NCBI GenBank assembly: GCA_903928055.1
Contig: CAIYPG010000144.1
Span: 1-51,065 of the forward strand
Source: an uncultured beta proteobacterium
GTDB taxonomy: Bacteria; Pseudomonadota; Gammaproteobacteria; Burkholderiales; SG8-39
DNA length: 51,065 nucleotides
Reading direction: 5' to 3'
Below, piece by piece: positions 16,770 to 24,449 of the stretch. Position numbers and translations under genes: made by a program. The notes under the pieces were generated by a model. It did no database searches. It saw nothing but the letters and a program-made list of their open reading frames with translations, and was not told the origin of the DNA. The number at the start of each line of letters is the position of its first letter. Position 1 is the first letter of the stretch.

Positions 16770-17936
16770 CTAGCGGCGCCCGAACTTCACCACGGCAAAA
16801 CCCACGACCAGGATGGCCAGCACGGCGATGGCGATGCCCACGATGCCCCACAACGTCGACACCAGCACGGTGACGCGATAGTTGGCCGTGACCTGTCCGG
16901 AGCCGCCGTTGGCCTGGAAGGTGACCATGTAATCGCCGGCGAGCGACTGGTCGGCGGGGGTGATGTCGGCGTTGATGTTCACGGTCTGCTTGGGGGCGAC
17001 CTCTTCCAGCACCTTCGGATCGAACACCACTTTCCATTTGTCCGGGCTTTGTGCCGAAAGCGTGATGTTGCGCGCCGGCGCGCTGCCGTTGTTGGTCAGT
17101 GTCAGCGCCACCGTGGTGGCCTGGCCGATGCGCGCCTCGCCCGAGAGCTGGGCGCTGGGCGTGGACAGCGTCAGGTCGGCCTTGCCGCCGACGGTCATGG
17201 CCAGGGGCAGCGTGGCGCGGATGTCGCCCGATGCGGCGCGCACGTTGAACCGGTAGTCGCCGGTTTCGACGTTGCCGGGCAGGGAGACCTTGACGTTGAT
17301 GGACTTGTTCTCGCCGGCCTTCACCAGCATGGCGGTGACGTTTTCCGAGCCGTATTGCGGGCTGAAGGTGACATCGAAGTTGGGCGGCGCCTCTGCCGAC
17401 AGGTTGACCGTCGCGTCACGGCCGCTCTTGTTGGAGAGCTGCACGTCGTAGCTGAACTGCGTCGTGGCCGATCCCTTCAGGGTGGGGAGCGTGGCGCTGA
17501 CGGTGAGCCAGTCGGGCAGGGTCTTCACCACGCGCAGCGTGATGCCGAGGTTCGCCTTGTTCGAGACGCCTTCGGCAGCCACCTCGAAGGTGAAGGTGCC
17601 GCTGGTGACGCCCTTGTCGGGCGTGAGCTGCAGGCTGAAATCCCGGCTTTCATCGGGACCGACGAACACCGAGCCGATGCTGCGGGCGTCACCGAGGAAG
17701 TCGGCGGTCCACCCCTTGGGCACGGTGATGGAAGACAGCTTCACCTGTTGCGGATCCAGGCCGAAGCTTTTCACGGTCAGCGGGATGATCGCCGGCTGGC
17801 CGGCCTGCACCGTGCGGTCAGGGTAGGGGGTGGACAGGCTGAGGCCGGTATAGGTGGCGGCGCCTGCGCAGGTGGCGGTGAGCGGCGCAAACAGCGCGAA
17901 CGCCGTCAGCAAGGCAAACTTGCGTAATACGGACAT
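16770..17936 (-). CDS. exported, membrane-anchored NEW3-domain protein
   Basis: The 388-residue protein has a signal peptide (LRKFALLTAFALFAPLTATCAGAA), a row of immunoglobulin-like beta domains and a C-terminal membrane anchor (LWGIVGIAIAVLAILVVGFAVV) ending in KFGRR. The repeat ITLSAQSPDKWKVVFDPKVLEEVAPK resembles NEW3/CARDB domains. It would face the periplasm while anchored in the inner membrane. The start at 17936 has GGAGG seven bases upstream. It is the first gene of the ABC operon, so it may be the transporter's periplasmic partner. Substrate unknown. Confidence 0.85.
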   Translation of the reverse strand: MSVLRKFALLTAFALFAPLTATCAGAATYTGLSLSTPYPDRTVQAGQPAIIPLTVKSFGLDPQQVKLSSITVPKGWTADFLGDARSIGSVFVGPDESRDFSLQLTPDKGVTSGTFTFEVAAEGVSNKANLGITLRVVKTLPDWLTVSATLPTLKGSATTQFSYDVQLSNKSGRDATVNLSAEAPPNFDVTFSPQYGSENVTAMLVKAGENKSINVKVSLPGNVETGDYRFNVRAASGDIRATLPLAMTVGGKADLTLSTPSAQLSGEARIGQATTVALTLTNNGSAPARNITLSAQSPDKWKVVFDPKVLEEVAPKQTVNINADITPADQSLAGDYMVTFQANGGSGQVTANYRVTVLVSTLWGIVGIAIAVLAILVVGFAVVKFGRR

Positions 17937-18191
17937 GAAAGCATCCTCCATTCTTATGATTTGACGCAGGCCGCCCTTCTCAAGAAGGCGTGCACCTCTG
18001 CGGTGAAGACAGTGCCGTGGCGCAATAGTTCCTGTTGTCCGGCTTCTGTTCAGTTTCCGGTCAGGTTCGCCGCGGCGTCGATGCAACCCTGCGTGCAACA
18101 GCGTATCCATATAGAGCCATCCGTGGCAAAGTGCAAGGGCTCATTGATATGACTCCAGCCCGCAAAATCCGGCGCACCGGGAAAACCCGTC

Positions 18192-18219
18192 TTGACCCCC
18201 CAAAGTCGCGGCGTATAAT
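18192..18219 (+). promoter_or_regulatory. sigma-70 type promoter of the decarboxylase gene
   Basis: TTGACC (18192-18197) and TATAAT (18214-18219) are separated by 16 bp, close to consensus. Transcription would start near 18226, leaving about 315 nt of leader before the decarboxylase. The rest of 17952-18540 holds no ordinary gene. Confidence 0.75.
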
Positions 18220-18250
18220 CCCGCCGAAATTGACCTCACAGACCACTCAC

Positions 18251-18337
18251 GTGCCCCTGCCTGCCTTTGCCGCAGTACCGACCGCCCGCAACCGCGCGGT
18301 TCCTGCACGTTCCCGTTCCGTGAATCCGGCTCAGTGA
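18251..18337 (+). other. possible upstream peptide ORF in the decarboxylase leader (28 codons)
   Basis: A GTG-initiated frame encodes a Pro/Ala/Arg-rich peptide, including TARNRAVPARSRSVNPAQ. No clear ribosome site precedes it. It could be a leader peptide or merely a GC-rich open frame. It is followed by the 14-bp self-complementary CCGGCGCGCGCCGG at about 18390-18403. Confidence 0.25.
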
Positions 18338-18511
18338 AGCCCCGACCACGCCGCGGCGCACCGCGCCGTTCTGCATCCCCTGAAGTTTCCCGGCGCGCGC
18401 CGGTCATGCATCCGCCTGCCCGGCTGATCTAGCGCATCCCCTTTCGCATCTTTCCATGAGCGCGCCGACGGCGGCCTGTCCGCAATGCGCATTTCCATTT
18501 CAGGATCACAT

Positions 18512-18544
18512 ATGACCATGTCCGTGCACCGGAGACCCTCATGA
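18512..18544 (+). CDS. 10-codon leader ORF overlapping the decarboxylase start
   Basis: ATG at 18512 opens the frame MTMSVHRRPS and stops at TGA 18542-18544, which overlaps the decarboxylase ATG at 18541 as ATGA. AGGA stands seven bases before its start. The arrangement suggests translational coupling, perhaps with sensing of an amino acid or polyamine. Expression is not shown. Confidence 0.4.
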   Translation: MTMSVHRRPS

Positions 18545-20793
18545 AATTCCGCTTTCCCATCGTCATCATCGACGAGGACTTCCGCACGGAGAACACCAGC
18601 GGTTCCGGCATCCGGGCGCTGGCCAAGGCCATTGAGGACGAGGGCATGGAAATCCAGGGCGTCACGAGCTACGGCGACCTGTCGCAGTTCGCCCAGCAGC
18701 AGAGCCGCGCCTCGGCCTTCATCCTGTCCATCGACGATGAGGAGTTCACGCCCGGCCCCGAGCTCGACCCGGCGGTGCTGAACCTGCGGAAATTCATCGA
18801 GGAAATCCGCTTCAAGAACGCCGACATCCCGATCTACGTCTATGGCGAGACGCGCACTTCGCGCCACCTGCCGAACGACATCCTGCGCGAACTGCACGGC
18901 TTCATCCACATGTTCGAGGACACCCCGGAGTTCGTCGCCCGCCACATCATCCGCGAGGCGCGCGCCTACCTCGGCGGCCTCGCACCGCCCTTTTTCCGGG
19001 CGCTGGTGGATTACGCCCAGGACGGTTCCTACTCGTGGCACTGCCCGGGGCATTCAGGCGGCGTGGCCTTCCTGAAAAGCCCGGTGGGGCAGATGTTCCA
19101 CCAGTTCTTCGGCGAGAACATGCTGCGCGCCGACGTGTGCAACGCAGTCGATGAACTCGGGCAACTGCTGGATCACACCGGCCCGGTGGCGGCCTCGGAA
19201 CGCAATGCCGCGCGCATCTTCGGCGCCGACCATTGCTTCTTCGTCACGAACGGCACCTCCACCTCGAACAAGATGGTGTGGCACGCGAACGTGGCACCGG
19301 ATGACATCGTCGTGGTGGACCGCAACTGCCACAAGTCCATCCTGCACGCGATCACCATGACCGGCGCGATTCCGGTGTTCCTCACCCCGAAGCGCAACCA
19401 CTTGGGGATCATCGGGCCGATTCCGCTGGAGGAATTCAGCCCGGAGAGCATCGCGAAGAAGATCGAGGCCAACCCCTTCGCGCGCGCTGCAAAGCGCAAG
19501 AAGCCGCGCATCCTGACGATCACGCAGAGCACCTACGACGGCGTGCTCTACAACGTGGAGATGCTGAAGGACACGCTGAACTCGACCATCGACACGCTGC
19601 ACTTCGACGAGGCCTGGCTGCCGCACGCGACCTTCCATCCGTTCTACAAGGACATGCACGCCATCGGCAAGAACCGGCCGCGCACCAAGGACGCCATGGT
19701 GTTCGCCACGCACTCCACGCACAAGCTGCTCGCAGGCATCTCGCAGGCCTCGCAGATCCTGGTGCAGGAATCGCAGAACAGGAAGCTCGACCGCACTCGC
19801 TTCAACGAGGCCTACCTGATGCATACCTCGACCTCGCCGCAGTACGCCATCATCGCTTCCTGCGACGTGGCGGCGGCGATGATGGAGCCGCCCGGCGGCA
19901 CCGCGCTGGTGGAGGAGTCGATTCTCGAGGCGCTGGATTTCCGCCGTGCCATGAAGAAGGTGGACGACGAGTGGGGCAAGGACTGGTGGTTCAAGGTCTG
20001 GGGGCCGGAGAAGAACGTCACCCAGGAAGGCATCGGCTCGCGCGAGGAATGGGTGCTCAAGGCGAACGACAAGTGGCACGGTTTCGGCAACCTCGCAGCC
20101 GGCTTCAACATGCTCGACCCGATCAAGGCCACGGTGATCACGCCCGGCCTCGATGTGTCGGGCAAGTTCGCCAAGACCGGCATTCCGGCGGCCATCGTCA
20201 CGAAGTACCTCGCCGAGCACGGTGTCATCGTCGAGAAGACGGGCCTCTATTCGTTCTTCATCATGTTCACGATCGGCATCACCAAGGGCCGCTGGAACAC
20301 GCTGGTGACGGCGCTGCAGCAGTTCAAGGACGACTATGACAAGAACCAGCCGGCGATCAAGGGACTGACCGAGTTCTGCCAGCAGTATCCGCGCTACGAG
20401 AAGTACGGCCTCAGGGACCTGTGCGACCAGATCCACGGCATGTACAAGGCCAACGACGTGGCGAAACTCACCACCGAGATGTACACCTCGGACATGCAGC
20501 CGGCGATGAAACCGTCGGACGCCTTTGCCGCGCTGGCGCACGGCGAGATCGACCGCGTCGAGATCGACAAGCTGGAGGGGCGCGTCACCAGCGTGCTGCT
20601 GACGCCGTATCCGCCGGGCATTCCGCTGCTGATTCCGGGCGAACGCTTCAACGCGACCATCGTGCGCTACCTGCAGTTCGCGCGCGAATTCAACCGCAAG
20701 TTCCCGGGCTTCGAGACCGACATCCATGGCCTGGTGGATGTGGAAAGTGAAGATGGCTCAAGCTACTTCGTGGATTGCGTGCGGCAGGCCTGA
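18541..20793 (+). CDS. Orn/Lys/Arg decarboxylase, PLP-dependent
   Basis: The 750-residue protein has the N-terminal receiver-like wing domain (about 1-125), a fold-type I PLP domain, and a C-terminal domain. The cofactor lysine is Lys395 in HSTHKLLAGISQAS; the substrate pocket region DTLHFDEAWLPHATFHPFY precedes it. These enzymes remove CO2 from ornithine, lysine or arginine, making putrescine, cadaverine or agmatine for polyamine supply or acid resistance. The sequence does not let me choose the substrate. GGAG precedes the ATG at 18541. The strong promoter and long leader point to regulated expression. Confidence 0.93.
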   Translation: MKFRFPIVIIDEDFRTENTSGSGIRALAKAIEDEGMEIQGVTSYGDLSQFAQQQSRASAFILSIDDEEFTPGPELDPAVLNLRKFIEEIRFKNADIPIYVYGETRTSRHLPNDILRELHGFIHMFEDTPEFVARHIIREARAYLGGLAPPFFRALVDYAQDGSYSWHCPGHSGGVAFLKSPVGQMFHQFFGENMLRADVCNAVDELGQLLDHTGPVAASERNAARIFGADHCFFVTNGTSTSNKMVWHANVAPDDIVVVDRNCHKSILHAITMTGAIPVFLTPKRNHLGIIGPIPLEEFSPESIAKKIEANPFARAAKRKKPRILTITQSTYDGVLYNVEMLKDTLNSTIDTLHFDEAWLPHATFHPFYKDMHAIGKNRPRTKDAMVFATHSTHKLLAGISQASQILVQESQNRKLDRTRFNEAYLMHTSTSPQYAIIASCDVAAAMMEPPGGTALVEESILEALDFRRAMKKVDDEWGKDWWFKVWGPEKNVTQEGIGSREEWVLKANDKWHGFGNLAAGFNMLDPIKATVITPGLDVSGKFAKTGIPAAIVTKYLAEHGVIVEKTGLYSFFIMFTIGITKGRWNTLVTALQQFKDDYDKNQPAIKGLTEFCQQYPRYEKYGLRDLCDQIHGMYKANDVAKLTTEMYTSDMQPAMKPSDAFAALAHGEIDRVEIDKLEGRVTSVLLTPYPPGIPLLIPGERFNATIVRYLQFAREFNRKFPGFETDIHGLVDVESEDGSSYFVDCVRQA

Positions 20794-20813
20794 GTTTTCG
20801 TTCAAGCAAGCCC

Positions 20814-21878
20814 ATGACTGAATCCGCCCAGCGCCACGCCTTCACCGCGCTGGCGGCTGCGGCGCTGTTTGGCGCCAGCGTTCCGCTGTCCAAACTGCTG
20901 CTTGGCGACCTGGGTCCGCTGGCGCTGGCTGGGCTGCTTTATCTGGGCAGCGGTGCCGGCCTTGCGCTGGTCTGGGTGGCGCGGGCCTCGATGAACGGAG
21001 TGACCGGAACGGAATCCGGCATATCCAGACTGACCACGGCGGACCTGCCGTCGCTGGCCGGATCGATACTCTGTGGCGGAATACTCGCGCCGGTAATGCT
21101 GCTGTGGGGCCTGAGCGGCCTTGATGCGGCAAGCACTTCGCTGCTGCTCAACGCCGAATCCGTGCTGACCATGCTGCTCGCTGCAGTGGTGTTTGCCGAG
21201 CATGTGAGCGGCCGTCTGTGGCTCGCATCGCTGGTGATGCTGGTTGCGGGCGCAGTGCTTGCCTGGCAGCCCGCGGCCTCGCTCCCGGTTTCGTTGCATG
21301 CGCTGGCCGTGCTGGCCGCCTGCCTGATGTGGGGCATGGACAACAACCTGACCCGGCGCATTGCCGGCGGCGATGCGCTGACCATCGCCATGGTCAAGGG
21401 CCTTGCCGCCGGCTGCGTCAACCTCGCACTGGCGTGGTTTGTCTCCGAAGGATTGCCGGCTGGCGCGCATGTGGGCGCGGCCATGCTGCTGGGCGCAGCC
21501 AGCTATGGCGTCAGCCTCGTGCTGTATGTCGTGGCCTTGCGGCACCTGGGCAGCGCGCGCACCGGCGCGCACTTCGCCACCGCGCCGTTCTTCGGGGCCG
21601 CCCTGGCGGTGGCATTGGGGGCGCCGCTCACCCTGCAATTCGTTGCGGCACTGGCGCTGATGATCGTGGCGAGCGTGCTGGTGCTCACCGAGCGGCATGG
21701 GCATCGCCACAGCCATGAACCCATGCGTCACTCCCATTCCCACGTGCATGATGAACATCACCGGCATGCGCATGCCGGGGGGCCGGGCGGGGAGCCGCAT
21801 GTTCACGAGCATGAGCACCAGCCCATGACCCATGCGCATGTCCATCTGCCCGACCTGCATCACCGTCACGGGCACTGA
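20814..21878 (+). CDS. DMT/EamA family transporter with histidine-rich C-terminal tail
   Basis: The 354-residue protein has ten predicted helices in two EamA halves (about 1-295), beginning AFTALAAAALFGASVPLSKLLLGDLGP. The last 60 residues form a hydrophilic tail with 23 histidines, as in MRHSHSHVHDEHHRHAHAG. Such tails usually bind Ni, Zn, Co or Cu ions. Most DMT members export metabolites; the tail suggests metal sensing or transport here. The start at 20814 was preferred over an upstream ATG in the decarboxylase end. It follows the decarboxylase by 20 bp and may be co-transcribed. Confidence 0.85.
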   Translation: MTESAQRHAFTALAAAALFGASVPLSKLLLGDLGPLALAGLLYLGSGAGLALVWVARASMNGVTGTESGISRLTTADLPSLAGSILCGGILAPVMLLWGLSGLDAASTSLLLNAESVLTMLLAAVVFAEHVSGRLWLASLVMLVAGAVLAWQPAASLPVSLHALAVLAACLMWGMDNNLTRRIAGGDALTIAMVKGLAAGCVNLALAWFVSEGLPAGAHVGAAMLLGAASYGVSLVLYVVALRHLGSARTGAHFATAPFFGAALAVALGAPLTLQFVAALALMIVASVLVLTERHGHRHSHEPMRHSHSHVHDEHHRHAHAGGPGGEPHVHEHEHQPMTHAHVHLPDLHHRHGH

Positions 21879-21917
21879 TCCGCATCCCCGCCGCGCAGTC
21901 CTGCTGGAAGGCCTTCC

Positions 21918-22091
21918 GTGCTCAGCCTCATCGTTTCGACCATCGCTTTTTTCATCGCCAGCTTCTTCATCCGCCGTTACTTCGAGGACATGGGCATTCC
22001 GAAGGGCTTTACGCGCGGCACCATGGTGTTCGTGCTGGCGACGGCGGTGTCCTACGGGGTGGCCTGGGTGGTGGACTGGATGGCGGGGTAG
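21918..22091 (+). CDS. small membrane protein, 57 aa
   Basis: From a GTG at 21918 with GGAAGG seven bases upstream, the frame encodes 57 residues. Two hydrophobic helices (LSLIVSTIAFFIASFFI and GTMVFVLATAVSYGVAWVV) flank the charged turn RRYFEDMGIPKGFTR. It starts 39 bp after the DMT gene. I do not know the family. The pattern looks like a real two-helix inner-membrane protein. Confidence 0.65.
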   Translation: MLSLIVSTIAFFIASFFIRRYFEDMGIPKGFTRGTMVFVLATAVSYGVAWVVDWMAG

Positions 22092-22182
22092 GGCAGGCGG
22101 CTCAATGACTTCTGATTACATTTATTGTTAAAACGGCTTTCAATAATTTAGTATTTATTGGAAGTGATCATAATAATTCCGC

Positions 22183-24270
22183 TCAGAAACTGGCCGTGAG
22201 CGTCAATCGCAGGCTGCGCGGCTCCACCGGATGGAGATGGCGGTCGCTGACCGGCGCGGCCTCGCTGGCGAGTTTCGATTCGTAGAAGTAATCGATGTCG
22301 CTTGCCTGGCGGTTGAACAGGTTGATCACGTCCAGCGAAAGCTTCATGCCCTTGTCGATGCGATAGGTGGTGCGCAGGTTCCACAACAGCGTGCTCTGTG
22401 ATCGCACGCTGTTGTCCTCGATCAGCGGGCGCGGCCCGAAATAGCGCATCTGCAACATGCCGGACCAGGGGCCGAGCTCCTCCACTGCGGCGCCGAGGGA
22501 CAGCACCCGGTCGATGGCACCGGGAACGTATTCCCCCGGCGTGGCCGGGTCGGCCTGGGTGAAGCGTGCCCTGGACAGGCTGAGGTCGGCGTCCAGCAGC
22601 AGCCAGGACAGCGGGCGATAGCGGTTGGACCATTCGATGCCATGGCGCGTCGAGGGGCGGCTGGCTTCGGTGGTACCGGCATCGCCGGCGAACACCAGTT
22701 CGGATGCGATGTCTAGTTTCCACAGCGACAGCGAGCTTTGCAGGTCATGTATCCATTCGGTGCGCGCGCCTATTTCGGTGCCGGTGGTGCGCACCAGCGC
22801 CGGCGCGGGACTCAGCGGTGCCCCGGTGGACGGATCGACATGCGTGGTGGTGCCGCGTGCGTCGTTGCTGTGGAATCCGTGGCCCCAGCTGAAGAAGAGC
22901 TCGGTTTCCTCGAAAGGCCCGGCGATCAGGTTGAGCTTGGGGGAGACCTGCCGGTCGCGGGTGTCGCCGGAGTTGGCGGCGAGGTCGCTCTCGACCGTGG
23001 CGCGGTAGAAGTCGGCGCGCGCGCCCACCACCGAGCGCAGCCAGTCGTTCCATTGCAGCGAGTGTTCCGCCCAGGCCGCATAGCCGGTCTGGCGCACGCG
23101 GTCTTCGCGCACGGTGGAGAGGCGCTGCCTCGCCACGGTGTTGTACAGGCCGACGGTGCCGATGTTGTCGCGGCGCACGTTGAGGCCGGCCTTGAAGATG
23201 CTCTGGCGCTCGCCGATCCTTCCGGTCCACAGCCAGGACGGGGCGATGCCGAACACGCTGCGCCGGTCGGCCTGCTCGAACTGGTCGCCGTTCACCGGGT
23301 CGTTCATGAAGTAGGTGAAGTTGGAGAACAATTGCAGGCGGTAGCGCAGGGCATAGGCCGACAACTGGAATTCGCGATCACTGGCCGTGCGGCGATAGTC
23401 GTAGGACAGGCTGTAGCGCTGCGATTCGCCGCCATCGGTGGGGTCGAGAGCGCCGAAGCGCGACACCAGCCCGGCATCGATGGCACGCGAGGCGATCTGG
23501 TCGGTGGCGCTCCAGCGGCCCTGGTAGGCCATGGCGGTCAGGCTGTGGCTCGCGGCGGCGTTGCCGAACGTGTAGCGCAGCACGGCGTTCTGCTTGCCGA
23601 AATTCTCCGGATGTTCCCACGGGCCGTTGTTGCCGGTGAGTTCCAGTGCGTAGAGCAGGTTGCCGCCGGCACCGTCGACGCCGACGGCGCGCGATTGCAT
23701 CATCAGCGCGCGCCGGTAGCCGAAGCCACCGGTGGTGAGGCTTGCCGTGCCCTCCTTCAGCGCATCGTAGTAATGGATGTGCGCCGCGCCGGCCGAGGAG
23801 AAATCGCCCTCGCTGGCGAAGTAGGGGCCCTTCTTGTAGTCGATGCGCGACACCAGTTCCGGGATCAGGAAGTTGAGATCGGAGTAACCCTGGCCGTGGG
23901 CATGGGTGGGCATGTTCACCGGCATGCCGGCCACGGTGGTCGCGAAATCGGTGCCGTGGTCGAGGTTCATGCCGCGCAGGAAGAACTGGTTGGCCTTGCC
24001 GTCGCCGGAGTGCTGGGTGACGATCATGCCGGGCACGTATTCCAGCACTTCGCCGGGGCGCTGCAGCGGTCGTGCCGCAATCAGCCCCGGCGTGATGTAG
24101 CCCTGGCTGGCCGCATCGGAGGTGCCGACGGCATTTTCGTAATGGCCGATGACCTCGACGACATCGGTGCGTTCCTCATGCGTGCCGTCGGCGGACGCGG
24201 AAACAGCCCATGCCAGCAGCGACAGCGGAAGGAGGCGGATGATGCCGGAGTTTTTTTTCATTGGGAGCAT
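22183..24270 (-). CDS. TonB-dependent outer-membrane receptor
   Basis: The protein of about 695 residues has a signal peptide (IIRLLPLSLLAWAVSASADG), a plug domain (GEVLEYVPGMIVTQHSGDGKANQFFLRGMNLDHGTDFATTVAGMPVNMPTHAHGQGYSDLNF is its core, about 75-135) and a 22-strand barrel ending in the usual aromatic, LTLTASF. It would take up a ligand using TonB energy. Histidines cluster in the plug (THAHGQGY, HIHYY). It is the last gene of the minus-strand peptide-export locus, about 180 bp after the ABC exporter. The ligand is unknown. ATG 24261 is an alternative start. Confidence 0.92.
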   Translation of the reverse strand: MLPMKKNSGIIRLLPLSLLAWAVSASADGTHEERTDVVEVIGHYENAVGTSDAASQGYITPGLIAARPLQRPGEVLEYVPGMIVTQHSGDGKANQFFLRGMNLDHGTDFATTVAGMPVNMPTHAHGQGYSDLNFLIPELVSRIDYKKGPYFASEGDFSSAGAAHIHYYDALKEGTASLTTGGFGYRRALMMQSRAVGVDGAGGNLLYALELTGNNGPWEHPENFGKQNAVLRYTFGNAAASHSLTAMAYQGRWSATDQIASRAIDAGLVSRFGALDPTDGGESQRYSLSYDYRRTASDREFQLSAYALRYRLQLFSNFTYFMNDPVNGDQFEQADRRSVFGIAPSWLWTGRIGERQSIFKAGLNVRRDNIGTVGLYNTVARQRLSTVREDRVRQTGYAAWAEHSLQWNDWLRSVVGARADFYRATVESDLAANSGDTRDRQVSPKLNLIAGPFEETELFFSWGHGFHSNDARGTTTHVDPSTGAPLSPAPALVRTTGTEIGARTEWIHDLQSSLSLWKLDIASELVFAGDAGTTEASRPSTRHGIEWSNRYRPLSWLLLDADLSLSRARFTQADPATPGEYVPGAIDRVLSLGAAVEELGPWSGMLQMRYFGPRPLIEDNSVRSQSTLLWNLRTTYRIDKGMKLSLDVINLFNRQASDIDYFYESKLASEAAPVSDRHLHPVEPRSLRLTLTASF

Positions 24271-24320
24271 TGTGGTGAGACGCAAAAGGCCGCTCGGCGG
24301 GCACGGGCTGTCGGGGTGGT

Positions 24321-24338
24321 GAACGGCGATCACCGTTC
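24321..24338 (-). promoter_or_regulatory. small dyad upstream of the TonB receptor
   Basis: GAACGG (24321-24326) and CCGTTC (24333-24338) form a 6-bp inverted repeat 51 bp upstream of the receptor start. It may be a regulator site; evidence is weak. Confidence 0.25.
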
Positions 24339-24449
24339 ATCATTCCGCCACTGCAGCTGTTGACGCCGGCTGCGGCGCTGACAAGCCGCCGGGCATTCGC
24401 TGGCAACGTTGCAACAAGGTGCGGATTGTACCTACCGCCGGCCGATGTT

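Noticed and set aside
22738..24363. 541-codon frame opposite the TonB receptor
   Set aside because: No motif or signal; the receptor on the other strand has signal peptide, plug and terminal aromatic.
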